From Methylobacterium sp. J-090 (lineage in GTDB: Bacteria; Pseudomonadota; Alphaproteobacteria; Rhizobiales; Beijerinckiaceae): a DNA stretch of 53,570 nucleotides. Both the position numbers and the translations under genes were made by a program. This document shows positions 1 through 7,679 of this stretch, piece by piece. The notes under the pieces were generated by a model, which saw only the letters and a list, made by a program, of their open reading frames with translations, had not been told where the DNA came from and made no database searches. The first letter of the stretch is position 1, and each line of letters starts with the position of its first letter. The stretch lies in NCBI RefSeq assembly GCF_022829345.1, contig NZ_JAKSXV010000012.1, forward strand, positions 1 through 53,570, read 5' to 3'.

Positions 1-243
1 ATGCCCGTGTCCCGCAGAGTGCCGGAGGAGACTAGGCTTGGCGATGACCAGTTCCGCCAATTATGCTTAAGCGCGATGCCGCGCTCGTCCTGCCATTACC
101 CAACCAACTGCCATGCCGCGGGCCGCGGCGGTCCCTGCCGCCGCTGCGACGCCAAGGCCATCGCTCAGCGCGCCGTTGAACTGCGTCAGCGCATAATGGC
201 GAACAAAGCCGAAGGCCGCCCCCTCTATGCGCCGCGCAGTACC
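1..243 (+). repeat. Terminal redundancy, left copy
   Basis: Bases 1-243 match 53328-53570 without gaps, differing at six positions (16, 33, 73, 96, 154, 195). Every difference is an A/C or G/T exchange. This is best explained as the two overlapping ends of one circular contig. Confidence 0.85.
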
Positions 244-270
244 GAGCGAGGAACCGGACCGAGCAACTGA
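1..270 (+). CDS. Small basic hypothetical protein at contig join
   Basis: An 89-residue reading frame opens with ATG at base 1 and ends in TGA at 268-270. It holds two paired cysteine groups (SSCHYPTNC and GPCRRC, about residues 29-49), suggesting a small metal-binding or disulphide-bonded fold, followed by a basic amphipathic stretch. A near-identical copy of its first 81 codons lies at the far end of the window, 48 bases after the MucR-like gene, so on the circle the gene follows that regulator on the same strand. Family not recognised. ATG may not be the true start, because the upstream sequence is only visible at the other contig end. Confidence 0.55.
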   Translation: MPVSRRVPEETRLGDDQFRQLCLSAMPRSSCHYPTNCHAAGRGGPCRRCDAKAIAQRAVELRQRIMANKAEGRPLYAPRSTERGTGPSN

Positions 271-400
271 TGTCGTTCGAACCGTCCTGTTGGGTGAGTG
301 GACCTGAACGCAGAACAACGGGACTTTCGCCCCGCCGTCTCCTTGTCATCGGATCGCCCCAACATGAAGAGGCGTGCAACCAGCCTAGAGCCGTGTCCGT

Positions 401-976
401 TCAGGTTGGATCATAGGCATCGTATCCAGCGGCGGTGAGATAGTTTCGGCATTCGTCAGGTCTGAAAGCCGCGAAGACGTCTCGGATGGCGATGGTCAGG
501 TCGTCGGCGGTTCGCGCTGCGGCGGTCCGGAGCAGGGCTTTCGCTTTGGCGAAGACCTGTTCGATGGGGTTGAAGTCCGGACTGTAGGGGGGAAGGTAGA
601 GCACTCGTGCGCCAACCGTCTCGATGGCTTCGCGCACTCCAGCGACCTTGTGGGCGTTCAGATTGTCAAGGATGACGGTGTCGCCGGGCTTGAGCACAGG
701 AGCCAGGATGTCGGTGACGTAGGCCCGGAAGCGCAATCCATTCGTCGCTCCATCGAAGACGGACCAGGCGATCAGGCCCGTGGCCCGCAGGGCGGCGGTG
801 ATGGTGGTGGTCTTGTAATGCCCATGGGGCACGGCGATCCGGCAGCGCTCGCCGCGCGGAGCGCGACCATAGCGGCGGACCATCTTGGTCGTGGCGGCCG
901 TCTCGTCGAGGAAGACCAGACGATCCGGATCGAGGTCGGGTTGGCGTTCGAACCAGTCCTCGCGCGCGGCCCTCAC
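401..976 (-). CDS. IS630 transposase OrfB (catalytic DDE half)
   Basis: This 191-residue protein is the catalytic part of an IS630 transposase. It shows the DDE-fold landmarks VFLDETAA (first D), VILDNLNAHK (second D) and LPPYSPDFNPIEQVFAKAK (final acidic residue), all expected of an active enzyme. The annotated start is a GTG at 976 overlapping the OrfA stop (GTGA). The preceding residues in this frame also match the family, so the natural product is probably an OrfA-OrfB fusion. The element looks potentially functional. Confidence 0.88.
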   Translation of the reverse strand: MRAAREDWFERQPDLDPDRLVFLDETAATTKMVRRYGRAPRGERCRIAVPHGHYKTTTITAALRATGLIAWSVFDGATNGLRFRAYVTDILAPVLKPGDTVILDNLNAHKVAGVREAIETVGARVLYLPPYSPDFNPIEQVFAKAKALLRTAAARTADDLTIAIRDVFAAFRPDECRNYLTAAGYDAYDPT

Positions 977-1356
977 TTCCGGTCGCTCCTGCTCGGCCGC
1001 GTGGACAGCCCCTTTTTACGGGTGATCCCATGCCGGGCGAAGAAGCGTGACAGGCTGCTCGTGCTTGCCCGGACGCCGCGTTCCGAGAGCCTGTCGCGCA
1101 GTTCCCGCAGGAAGGAGAGCGGTTGCTCTTCGTAGGTTCGAAGGATCAGGGCCGCCTGCGCTTCCAGGCGCTGCGAGTTGCGGTCGCCGCCCATGGGCTT
1201 GGGTGCGATCCGTCCTTCCCGTCGGAAGCGCTCGTGCCACCGGATCGCGCTGGCTGCCCCGATACCGAAGCGTTGGGCTGCCTGACGCCGCGATGCGCCC
1301 GCTTCAATCGCGGCGACCACGCGCGCGCGCAGATCGACGGACAAGGCTGAAGGCAT
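973..1356 (-). CDS. IS630 transposase OrfA (DNA-binding half)
   Basis: This 127-residue protein is the N-terminal half of an IS630 transposase. It contains two helix-turn-helix-like segments (around RRQAAQRFGIGAASAIRWHERF and a second near residues 85-112) that would bind the IS ends. The frame ends at TGA 973-975, inside the start of OrfB. A run of five A residues (codons CGT AAA AAG GGG, near 1012-1016) precedes the point where the -1 frame carries the expected IS630 continuation KGAVHAAEQERPE. Full transposase would therefore require programmed -1 frameshifting there, unless an indel has occurred. Confidence 0.85.
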   Translation of the reverse strand: MPSALSVDLRARVVAAIEAGASRRQAAQRFGIGAASAIRWHERFRREGRIAPKPMGGDRNSQRLEAQAALILRTYEEQPLSFLRELRDRLSERGVRASTSSLSRFFARHGITRKKGLSTRPSRSDRK

Positions 1357-1443
1357 GCTAATCCTCCCTCACAAGTCCACTCAGTGAATCACACGTAATC
1401 CAGACTGCCTACCCCAAGCGATTCAACCCGCTAGGGCACGGCT

Positions 1444-1662
1444 CTAGTAAGCCGATGCGTCAGCGACGATGCGCCGAGCCGCAGGTGCCCGCGGGGTCAG
1501 CGAGGGCGTGGTTGTCAGCTCGGAGGCCGGGCGCACTGCGGCGGTGGCACGGGCCTGCTCGCGATAGAGCGTTGGCGTGATGTTGATGCGCTCATCGGCC
1601 ATCACGGTGCCCGCCAGAGTAACGGACGCCAAGGCGGCAAGGACGAAGGTACGAACGGTCAT
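1444..1662 (-). CDS. Small exported protein, stop codon shared with IS630 edge
   Basis: A 72-residue protein with a clear N-terminal signal peptide (TVRTFVLAALASVTLAGTVMA) and a mature region rich in Thr, Ala and Pro, probably periplasmic and of unknown function. I chose the ATG at 1662 because it starts the signal peptide and has a GGAG ribosome-binding site upstream. The TAG stop (1444-1446) contains the TA into which IS630 inserted. Joining the flanks without the IS (TA followed by GGCTGG) also gives TAG, so the insertion left the protein unchanged. Confidence 0.65.
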   Translation of the reverse strand: MTVRTFVLAALASVTLAGTVMADERINITPTLYREQARATAAVRPASELTTTPSLTPRAPAARRIVADASAY

Positions 1663-1833
1663 GATGTCGGCTCCTCTGGTGGTCCGGGGCCTGCCCCGTT
1701 TCATGAAAGAAATATGCTTCGCACTGCACCATCACTCAAACAGATACGATCGATAGCCGTTATCGACGTAATCAATGCTGTTTGCATATTTTATGTGTGA
1801 AGGGCGTCAGCGGGGGTCGTTTCCGGTATGTGA

Positions 1834-2130
1834 TTGAGCAAGAATGAGTTTTACCAATCGCAGATGCTACAATCCGTAGGCTTGCCAGCCATGGGGCGTT
1901 TTCAGCTACGGACCTTGCGTCGTCCGCTGAACGGCCAAGGTCCGATTGAAACTCAGCATGCGTGGGTCGAGGCAACCTCTGCCGAGCAGGCTATCGCTCA
2001 GGGGTCGTTTCTGTCCGAAGCCGCGCTGGAGGGGTGGTCTGGCGTTTCGACACTCACCAACGAGACCGGCGCCATGATCTGGTCGGTCCGCAAGGACATG
2101 CCGCGCCTTGATGGACCGGGCTCGATCTGA
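1834..2130 (+). CDS. Hypothetical protein
   Basis: A 98-residue frame with TTG at 1834 or ATG at 1864 as possible start. The segment VEATSAEQAIAQGSFLSEAALEGWSG reads like a small alpha/beta domain that reacts to an index-like argument, but I do not recognise the family. It overlaps the 3' end of the opposite-strand gene at 1998-2576, so one of the two is probably shorter than shown. Confidence 0.4.
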   Translation: MSKNEFYQSQMLQSVGLPAMGRFQLRTLRRPLNGQGPIETQHAWVEATSAEQAIAQGSFLSEAALEGWSGVSTLTNETGAMIWSVRKDMPRLDGPGSI

Positions 2131-2576
2131 CCGCCCAACGCTCGTTCTGGATGAGTGAGGGCGAAGCCTGTAATTGCGCGTACCGCGGCGGGCGGTCGTT
2201 CGATGTGTAGCGTCCACAGTCGCCATGGCGTTACCAAAGGCAGGAAATCAGCCTCGTCGAGAATGTGCTCCGAGTGATCGGCGTGTGCGATGGCCATCCG
2301 GAATGGTACGTCTCGGGGCTGTCCGATCAGTACCACCGTGAGGGTGTTGACCCCGTCATGGAGCCACGAGGTCACGTCGTAGATGAATCCGTCCTCAGCC
2401 GGGTCCAGGCCCTCCAAAGCGGGCTGCGTCACACCGTAGGTGTTGAGACTGACCATAGCACGGCCCCCCGCGCCCCACAGTGTGAGACGCAGCCGTTCCC
2501 CGGCTCGAATGTGCATGATGTGCCCCGCTTCAAGGGTCAAACTGACTGCTTCGCGGGTTTTCCACAACGGGAACAT
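1998..2576 (-). CDS. Hypothetical protein, beta-rich
   Basis: A 192-residue frame. Residues 10-120 alternate hydrophobic and polar residues (for example LTLEAGHIMHIRAGERLRLTLW and VNTLTVVLIGQP), suggesting a beta-sandwich. The C-terminal third, after TLHIERPP, is of poorer coding quality and overlaps the plus-strand frame at 1834-2130, so the true end may differ. Family and function not recognised. Confidence 0.45.
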   Translation of the reverse strand: MFPLWKTREAVSLTLEAGHIMHIRAGERLRLTLWGAGGRAMVSLNTYGVTQPALEGLDPAEDGFIYDVTSWLHDGVNTLTVVLIGQPRDVPFRMAIAHADHSEHILDEADFLPLVTPWRLWTLHIERPPAAVRAITGFALTHPERALGGQIEPGPSRRGMSLRTDQIMAPVSLVSVETPDHPSSAASDRNDP

Positions 2577-2820
2577 GTTGCGAACGGTTACGTACCGTTA
2601 ACCATGTTGCAGCGGCGCAAAAGGATTCCCGCTAAGCCGGAGGAAGAGCCATTTGGAGGGTCCGGGGATAACACCCGCTGAGTCCCCGGCCATGCTGTTC
2701 GTGCGATGCTGCAACGTTGAGGGGTGGGCGTCGAGCCGGTTTCTCGTCCCTGAGGCGCCCCCGATCCGCCGAGGCCGCGATCTGTCTCTGGAGCAATGAT
2801 CAGCGGGTGCCTATTTCAAC

Positions 2821-3207
2821 GTGATGCGCCTCGCTATCGTCGTCCCTGCATTGGTTCTCTTCGCTGTCGGGAGCGCTCCATTACGCGCGCAGCCGGCCCC
2901 CGATCCGTTTCCCATGGGGGAACTGGAGCGCCTCAAGGCGTGCTTCGACAAGAACCTGGCGGATCTTGTTCCGTCCGGTGAGCCGATCGCCACCATCAGC
3001 AAGGCGATTGAGGTGATCTGCGAGGAGGACATTCAGACCGTCGCCAGGAAGATGCTGCGAGACGCCATCGTTGAGCGAGGCAAGCGGATCTCGACGCGCG
3101 AGGCCGACGACGGCGAGCGGTTCCTGAAGGACAAGGTTCGATCCCTGTTGCTCGCCTATGGCCTGCGGTTCAAGGCGAAGGGCGGCCCGACGACCCTCAC
3201 CGACTGA
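2821..3207 (+). CDS. Exported hypothetical protein
   Basis: A protein of about 127 residues with a signal peptide (MRLAIVVPALVLFAVGSAPLRAQ), followed by a helical, charged mature domain with two cysteines (KACFDKN and EVICEED). It is likely periplasmic. Start is GTG 2821 or ATG 2824; the second gives the more compact signal peptide. Family not recognised. Confidence 0.6.
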   Translation: MMRLAIVVPALVLFAVGSAPLRAQPAPDPFPMGELERLKACFDKNLADLVPSGEPIATISKAIEVICEEDIQTVARKMLRDAIVERGKRISTREADDGERFLKDKVRSLLLAYGLRFKAKGGPTTLTD

Positions 3208-3210
3208 GGG

Positions 3211-3477
3211 CTACTTGGCTCGCGCGTCCTCGGCCGCCTTGCGGGCCCTCGATTCGTTCTCAGCGTCGATCGTCAGTGCGTCGTTCATCAGGGCGACGTG
3301 GGGCAGGTCCAGCGTTCCATCCACCAACGATTCGAATCGGCACACACCGCGCAGGGCCGGGCGAAGGAGCCAGGACCGACCGCCAGGAAGGCTCACCGAC
3401 TTGAAGGACGGTCCCTTGGCCCCGCGCCGTTCGATCTTCGCTGGCTCGTAGGAGAAGAAAGCTGTCAGGTTGTCCAC
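3211..3477 (-). CDS. Hypothetical protein, promoter cut by IS66
   Basis: An 88-residue protein of unknown function, converging on the exported-protein gene (3-base gap). Its start lies only 12 bases from the left inverted repeat of the IS66 element, so its native promoter has probably been separated from it. Confidence 0.5.
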   Translation of the reverse strand: MDNLTAFFSYEPAKIERRGAKGPSFKSVSLPGGRSWLLRPALRGVCRFESLVDGTLDLPHVALMNDALTIDAENESRARKAAEDARAK

Positions 3478-3531
3478 GAGGATGTGCGGTAAGCCTGCGG
3501 TGAAGGCCGCGGTTGTGGCTCTGACGGGGTG

Positions 3532-5094
3532 TCAGGCGGCGATCTGCCGGGGCTGAAGTTGGGTCCAGTTCCAGGGGAGCAGATCATCGATACGCTTGGC
3601 GGGATGGTCGGGTAGCCGCGCGAGTATGTCGGCGAGCCACGCCTGCGGGTCGATGCGACTGAGCTTGGCGGTCTCGATCAGGGGGTAGAGGGCCGCGGCG
3701 CGATGGCCGTCTGTGTCGGAGCCGGCGAAGGTCCAGTTGCGGCGGCCTACCGCGATGGGGCGGATCGCGCGTTCGGCGGCATTGTTGGAGAGGCAGACGC
3801 GTCCGTCGTCGAGGAATCGGTTGAAGGCGCTCCAACGCTTGAGCATGTAATCGATCGCCGCGGCTGTCGGAGCCTTGGCTGAGAGCTTGGCACGGTTCTC
3901 CCGCAGCCAAGCCTCCAGGTCGGCGACGAGGGCAGCCGAGCGGGCTTGGCGGTGCGCCCGGCGTTCATCCAACTCAAGGCCGTTGGCGGCGCGCTCAATG
4001 GCGAAGATCGCATCGATCCGCGTGACGGCCTCGATGGCGATCGGAGCTTGTCTCAGATCGGCCAGTTCGAAGAACTTGCGTCTTGCATGCGCCCAGCAGG
4101 CTGCCTCGCGGATCGGACCGGGTTTGCGGCCGGGTTCGTACAGCCGGCCGAACCCCGAGAAGGCGTCCGCCTGCACGATGCCGTGGAAGTCGCCGAGCCA
4201 GGTCTCGGCATGCGCGCCGGAGCGGTCGGGGGAGTAGAAGTAGGCCGCGGCCGGCGGCTCGGGTCCGCCGAAGGGGCGGTCGTCGCGCACCACCGTCCAG
4301 AGCCGGCCGGTGCGGGTCTTCCCCTTGGCCAGGACCGGCACCGGCGTGTCGTCGAGATGGAGGCGCTCGGCCGCCCGGACATGGGCCTCGATCCGGGCGA
4401 TTAGGGGCGACAGAGCGGTGGTGACGGCCCCGACCCAACCGGCCAGGGTCGAGACGTCGATTGGCACGCCTTCATGGGCGAAGCGCTGGCTCTGGCGATG
4501 CAGCGGCAGGTGGAGGCCGAACTTAGCCATCATCACCTCGGCCAGGAGGTTCGGCCCGGCCCGGCCCCGCGGGATCGGATGGAAGGGGGCCGGATGCTGC
4601 GCGATAGTTTCGCAGTCGCTGCAGGAGAAGCGCTCGCGCACGTGCTGGATCACCACCCAGCGCGCCGGGATCCGCTCCAGGGTCTCGGTGACGTCCTCGC
4701 CGAGAGGGCGCAGGCGTGCCCCGCCGCAGCAGGCGCAGGTCGTCGGGCTGGGATGAACGATGCGCTCGCGCGGCAGATGCTCGGGCAGGGGCCGGCGGGC
4801 GGGCTTGCGCCGGGAGGACGTGGTGGCGGCATGCGCCTCGGGCTCGGCGGCCGCCTGCGCGACCGTCTCGGCCAGTGTCTCCTCCAGATCCTCCAGGGTC
4901 AGTTCGAGCTGGTCGATCCGGGCGCTGCGTTCCGAGGAGGCCCCGAAGCGCTCCCGTCGCAGCCGGGCGACCTCCAGCTTCAGCCGTTCGACCGCGATCT
5001 CGGACACGAGCCGCGCCGCCCGCTCGGCCAGGATCATGGCGTGGGCGGCGGCGAGATCCGTGGGAAGCGGCGGGGGCTCGGGCGCGTTCGACAC
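3532..5094 (-). CDS. tnpC: IS66 transposase TnpC
   Basis: A 520-residue, apparently full-length IS66 transposase. In order: an N-terminal leucine-zipper/basic region (about 20-90), a zinc-finger-like CxxC module (CACCGGARL and CSDCETI), and a DDE core with LHLDDTPVPV, IVQADAFSGF and the C-terminal NNAAERAIRPIAVGRRNW. It ends with the usual conserved tail LLPWNW. It sits just downstream of the broken tnpB. The protein itself looks intact, but the element cannot make TnpB from an interrupted gene. Confidence 0.93.
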   Translation of the reverse strand: MSNAPEPPPLPTDLAAAHAMILAERAARLVSEIAVERLKLEVARLRRERFGASSERSARIDQLELTLEDLEETLAETVAQAAAEPEAHAATTSSRRKPARRPLPEHLPRERIVHPSPTTCACCGGARLRPLGEDVTETLERIPARWVVIQHVRERFSCSDCETIAQHPAPFHPIPRGRAGPNLLAEVMMAKFGLHLPLHRQSQRFAHEGVPIDVSTLAGWVGAVTTALSPLIARIEAHVRAAERLHLDDTPVPVLAKGKTRTGRLWTVVRDDRPFGGPEPPAAAYFYSPDRSGAHAETWLGDFHGIVQADAFSGFGRLYEPGRKPGPIREAACWAHARRKFFELADLRQAPIAIEAVTRIDAIFAIERAANGLELDERRAHRQARSAALVADLEAWLRENRAKLSAKAPTAAAIDYMLKRWSAFNRFLDDGRVCLSNNAAERAIRPIAVGRRNWTFAGSDTDGHRAAALYPLIETAKLSRIDPQAWLADILARLPDHPAKRIDDLLPWNWTQLQPRQIAA

Positions 5095-5433
5095 GCCCGA
5101 GAGAAGAGCATATTCATCTGCCTTTGTAACGCGTTATCCTCACCGGAGAGCGCCAGGACGCCAGCTCTCCTGAGGCATCCGCCAATCGATACCCGAGAGC
5201 AGGTAACCGAGCTGCGCCGTCGAGATCGTCACGGCTCCGTCCGCCACCGAAGGCCACAGGAAGCGGCCGCGGTCGAGCCGCTTGGTGTACAGGCATGCGC
5301 CCTGGCCATCGTGCCAGATCACTTTGATCAGGTCGCCGCGCCGGCCCCGGAACACGAATAGGTGCCCGCCATGGGGATCGCGCTTCAACGTCTCCTGGAC
5401 GATCAGCCCCAGGCTGAAGAAGCCCTTGCGCAT

Positions 5434-6760
5434 CTATGGACGCCCCTCGCTATGCAACGGCTTTCTGCTCGCGTGCGGATCGGCTTCGGCTGCTGCCATC
5501 TATCCGGCCTCGGCGATAACGGTCACGCCTGGCCTTGGTGAGATCCGCCCGTCGACGTCCCATCATATCGTCGGACTCGAAGTCCGATGCGCAAGCCGGG
5601 CTTGTCGACGCCGGTCACCGACCGGTCCTGCCACCACAATCAGATTGCCCTCACAGTCTCGTTGGCCGGTCCCTCCTGATCGGTTAGACCGGCTGCCACC
5701 GTGTCCCGCGCGCCTGGATGGCCCACACGATCCGCGCCAACTTGTTGGCAACGGCGACGGTGACCACGTCGAACGAGCGTCGGTTCAGCAACGCGTTGAT
5801 CCAGTCCCAGAGATGCCCTGTCCGACCCGGTGCGATCCGGACGAGTGATCGCGCTCCGTTGACGAGCTGTCGACGCATGTAGGCATCGCCACGCTTGCTA
5901 ATTCCGAGAAGGCGCTCCTTGCCTCCGCTGGAATGCTGCTTCGGCGTCAACCCAATCCATGCCGCAAAGTGCCGGCCGGACGTGAACCTCTGCTTGTCGG
6001 TCACGGCAGCCACGACGGCGGTCGCGATCAGCGGTCCGACGCCGGGCACCTTGGTCAGCCGCCGACAGGCCTCGCTCGCCCGTGCCGCCTGCTTCATCCG
6101 ACGATCGAGCTCAGCGATGCGCGTATCGACGGCCTGAATCTCCTCGATGAGCATCCGAAGCAGTGGCTTCAGATCGACCGGGATGCCTGCATCATCCTCA
6201 TCCATCACGCGACCGAACAGCTCTTTGAGCCCCGTCCGTAGCAAGGGTGCAACGATCCCGAACTCGGCCATGTGCCCGCGCAGCGCGTTGATCGTTCCTG
6301 TTCTCTGACGGACAAGATGATCGCGCACGCGATGCAAAGCCGATGCGGCCTGCTGCTCGACGGTCTTCGGAGGAACGAACCGCATGCCGGGGCGCTGAAC
6401 TGCCTCGCAGCAAGCTTCGGCGTCGGCGGCATCGTTCTTGTTGGTCTTCACGTAAGGACGTACGAACTGAGGCGGCATCAGCCGCACCTCATGACCAAGC
6501 TCAGAAAGCTGCCTCGCCCAATGATGAGCGCCTGAGCCTGCCTCCAAGCCGATGAGGCACGGCGGCAAATCCTTGACCAGTTTGAGGAACCCATCTCGCG
6601 TCACCTTCCGCCGAAGTACGACAGCTCCAGCGGTATTTACTCCGTGAACTTGGAAGTAGCGCTTTGCAATATCGATTCCGATGATTCTGATATCCATCTC
6701 GCCCTCCAATGATATCTGAGGCCAGTCATTCTGGACCTGGGGCGCGAGGGGCGTCCATCA
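5434..6760 (-). mobile_element. IS110-family (IS1111-type) insertion sequence
   Basis: This element sits inside IS66 tnpB. Subterminal inverted repeats ATGGACGCCCCTCGC (5436-5450) and its complement (6744-6758) flank one transposase gene. Such repeats are typical of the IS1111 subgroup and absent from classical IS110. About 230 bases without genes lie between the left repeat and the transposase stop; in this family such non-coding ends can carry bridge RNA. Exact ends are uncertain by a few bases. Confidence 0.8.
5684..6697 (-). CDS. IS110-family transposase (DEDD type)
   Basis: A protein of about 337 residues. The N-terminal RuvC-like DEDD domain begins IIGIDIAKRYFQVHGV, with the first acidic residue in GIDIAK, then GLEAGSGAHHW and KTNKNDAADAEA. 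The C-terminal Transposase_20 domain contains LTKVPGVGPLIATAVVAAV and AAWIGLTPKQHSSGGKERLLGISKRGD with its conserved serine. Start ATG 6697 was chosen for its GGAGGG ribosome-binding site; an in-frame TTG lies four codons upstream. All key motifs are present, so it looks active. Confidence 0.92.
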   Translation of the reverse strand: MDIRIIGIDIAKRYFQVHGVNTAGAVVLRRKVTRDGFLKLVKDLPPCLIGLEAGSGAHHWARQLSELGHEVRLMPPQFVRPYVKTNKNDAADAEACCEAVQRPGMRFVPPKTVEQQAASALHRVRDHLVRQRTGTINALRGHMAEFGIVAPLLRTGLKELFGRVMDEDDAGIPVDLKPLLRMLIEEIQAVDTRIAELDRRMKQAARASEACRRLTKVPGVGPLIATAVVAAVTDKQRFTSGRHFAAWIGLTPKQHSSGGKERLLGISKRGDAYMRRQLVNGARSLVRIAPGRTGHLWDWINALLNRRSFDVVTVAVANKLARIVWAIQARGTRWQPV

Positions 6761-6816
6761 CATCATGTCGGTGTGGCTGGTCGCCAGCCAGACCCGGGAA
6801 CCGGAGGGGACCGGGA

Positions 6817-7191
6817 TCATCGTCCCAGCAGCGCCGCGATCACGCCCTGCAGGAGGGCGACCTCAGCGCCCGCCTCGGCGCGCAACCGATGACCGCCGGC
6901 CAGCTCGATCTCGATGGCGCCGGAGCGGGGCGGTTCTCCCCGGACGCCGGATGGGGGCGCTGGCAGCGCAAGCGGAATGAAGCTCGGACGAGACGACGTC
7001 TCCGGTGCAGAGACGTCTGCCCGCAGGGCACGCCGCCAGCGGAACAGCAGGCTGGAATGAAGCCCGTGCCGGCGTGCCACCTCGGAAGCCGTCGTCGCCG
7101 GATCCTCCGCCTCGGCGAGGATCGCGCGCTTCTGCTCGGGCGACCAGGTCCGTCGCGTGCCCGCGACGACGATGTGAGGAGCGCTCGTCAT
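6817..7191 (-). CDS. tnpA: IS66 accessory protein TnpA
   Basis: A protein of about 124 residues with the helix-turn-helix characteristic of IS66 TnpA (RRTWSPEQKRAILAEAED, then ASEVARRHGLHSSLLFRWRR). ATG 7191 (MTSAPHIVV) is preferred to upstream starts because the conserved domain begins there. The stop overlaps the tnpB start (ATGA). Confidence 0.85.
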   Translation of the reverse strand: MTSAPHIVVAGTRRTWSPEQKRAILAEAEDPATTASEVARRHGLHSSLLFRWRRALRADVSAPETSSRPSFIPLALPAPPSGVRGEPPRSGAIEIELAGGHRLRAEAGAEVALLQGVIAALLGR

Positions 7192-7368
7192 AGGTCCAGA
7201 CACAGGGCCGATACAGCGCCATCCCGCGCCAGCACCTGTATCCAGACCCAAGCCCTATCCGCACAAGGCAGCCGTCACCGAGCGCTTACGGATCAAGTGA
7301 AGAAGGGGTTTAGGTGATGGTCGTCCCCAGCTCGCCAATGCGCTTCAAGGTCGGTTCGGTCTCAGTCA

Positions 7369-7451
7369 GAGCGCGGCGGCGAACCTCATGCGGTGGCTGG
7401 AGGCGGCATGAGCTCGGCGGAGGGTTTTTCCCGTCTATAAAAAAGGACGCG
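7369..7451. repeat. 83-bp dispersed repeat, copy 1
   Basis: About 83 bases matching 35452-35534 without gaps. Both copies contain a shared core (ggcggcgaacctcatgcg) and the tract tataaaaaaggacgcg. On the minus strand both can be read as FFIxGKN...LQPxHEVRRRA, so this may be a fragment of an old coding sequence. Copy 1 lies downstream of the IS66 element, copy 2 downstream of a chemoreceptor operon. The remainder of the 7290-7680 gap shows no convincing gene. Confidence 0.6.
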
Positions 7452-7679
7452 CCGGCATGCCGAAGCCAAGCATGCTGTTCCAATTCCAGCTGCACGCCTT
7501 CTCACCCTCGCCGAGGCGGCCTCGTATTGTGTCGTCAGCATGTCGATGTTCGAATGGACGGCCCCTTGGAGCCGATCAGCCTGGTCTCAGACGGTCGCGA
7601 GGGCCGCACGCTTATGCGCTGCGTCGTGATCGCATTTGTCTGCCGCTGTTCAGAGTCGATCCCAGCAGCTGAAGTGCGA

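Larger units (their letters stand above)
388..1444 (-). mobile_element. IS630-family insertion sequence
   Basis: The element is bounded by inverted ends reading GAGCCGTGtCC at 388 and the complement of CACGGCTC at 1444, with a TA on each side (386-387 and 1445-1446), as expected for IS630/Tc1-mariner TA-target insertion. It carries orfA and orfB in a -1 frame relation. The right-hand TA is part of the TAG stop codon of the neighbouring exported-protein gene. Boundaries follow from the ends that can be seen. Confidence 0.85.
5140..6820 (-). pseudogene. tnpB: IS66 tnpB split by IS110-type insertion
   Basis: The N-terminal codons (MIPVPSGSRVWLATSHTDM, from ATG 6820) lie on one side of the IS110-type element. 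The rest (RKGFFSLGLIVQETLKRDP to the stop at 5140) lies on the other. The break is immediately after the conserved HTDM. The start overlaps the tnpA stop by ATGA (6817-6820), the usual IS66 coupling. The downstream part could still give a 97-residue fragment starting within or beside the insertion. Confidence 0.85.
3489..7289 (-). mobile_element. IS66-family element with nested IS110/IS1111 insertion
   Basis: Imperfect inverted ends (GTAAGCctgcGGTGAaGGC at 3489 and its counterpart ending at 7289) enclose tnpA, tnpB and tnpC of IS66, all on the minus strand. An IS110-type element splits tnpB. The 8-bp direct repeat normal for IS66 is not present (gatgtgcg against ggatcaag), suggesting that the flanks were rearranged after insertion. 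Confidence 0.8.

Noticed and set aside
666..1031. 121-codon frame across the IS630 orfA/orfB junction
   Set aside because: It is Arg/Gly-rich shadow coding; the true continuation is the -1 frame with KGAVHAAEQERPE followed by orfB.
4474..5361. 295-codon plus-strand frame antisense to IS66 tnpC and tnpB
   Set aside because: Low-complexity Gly/Arg/Ala composition is a shadow of the GC-rich tnpC on the other strand.
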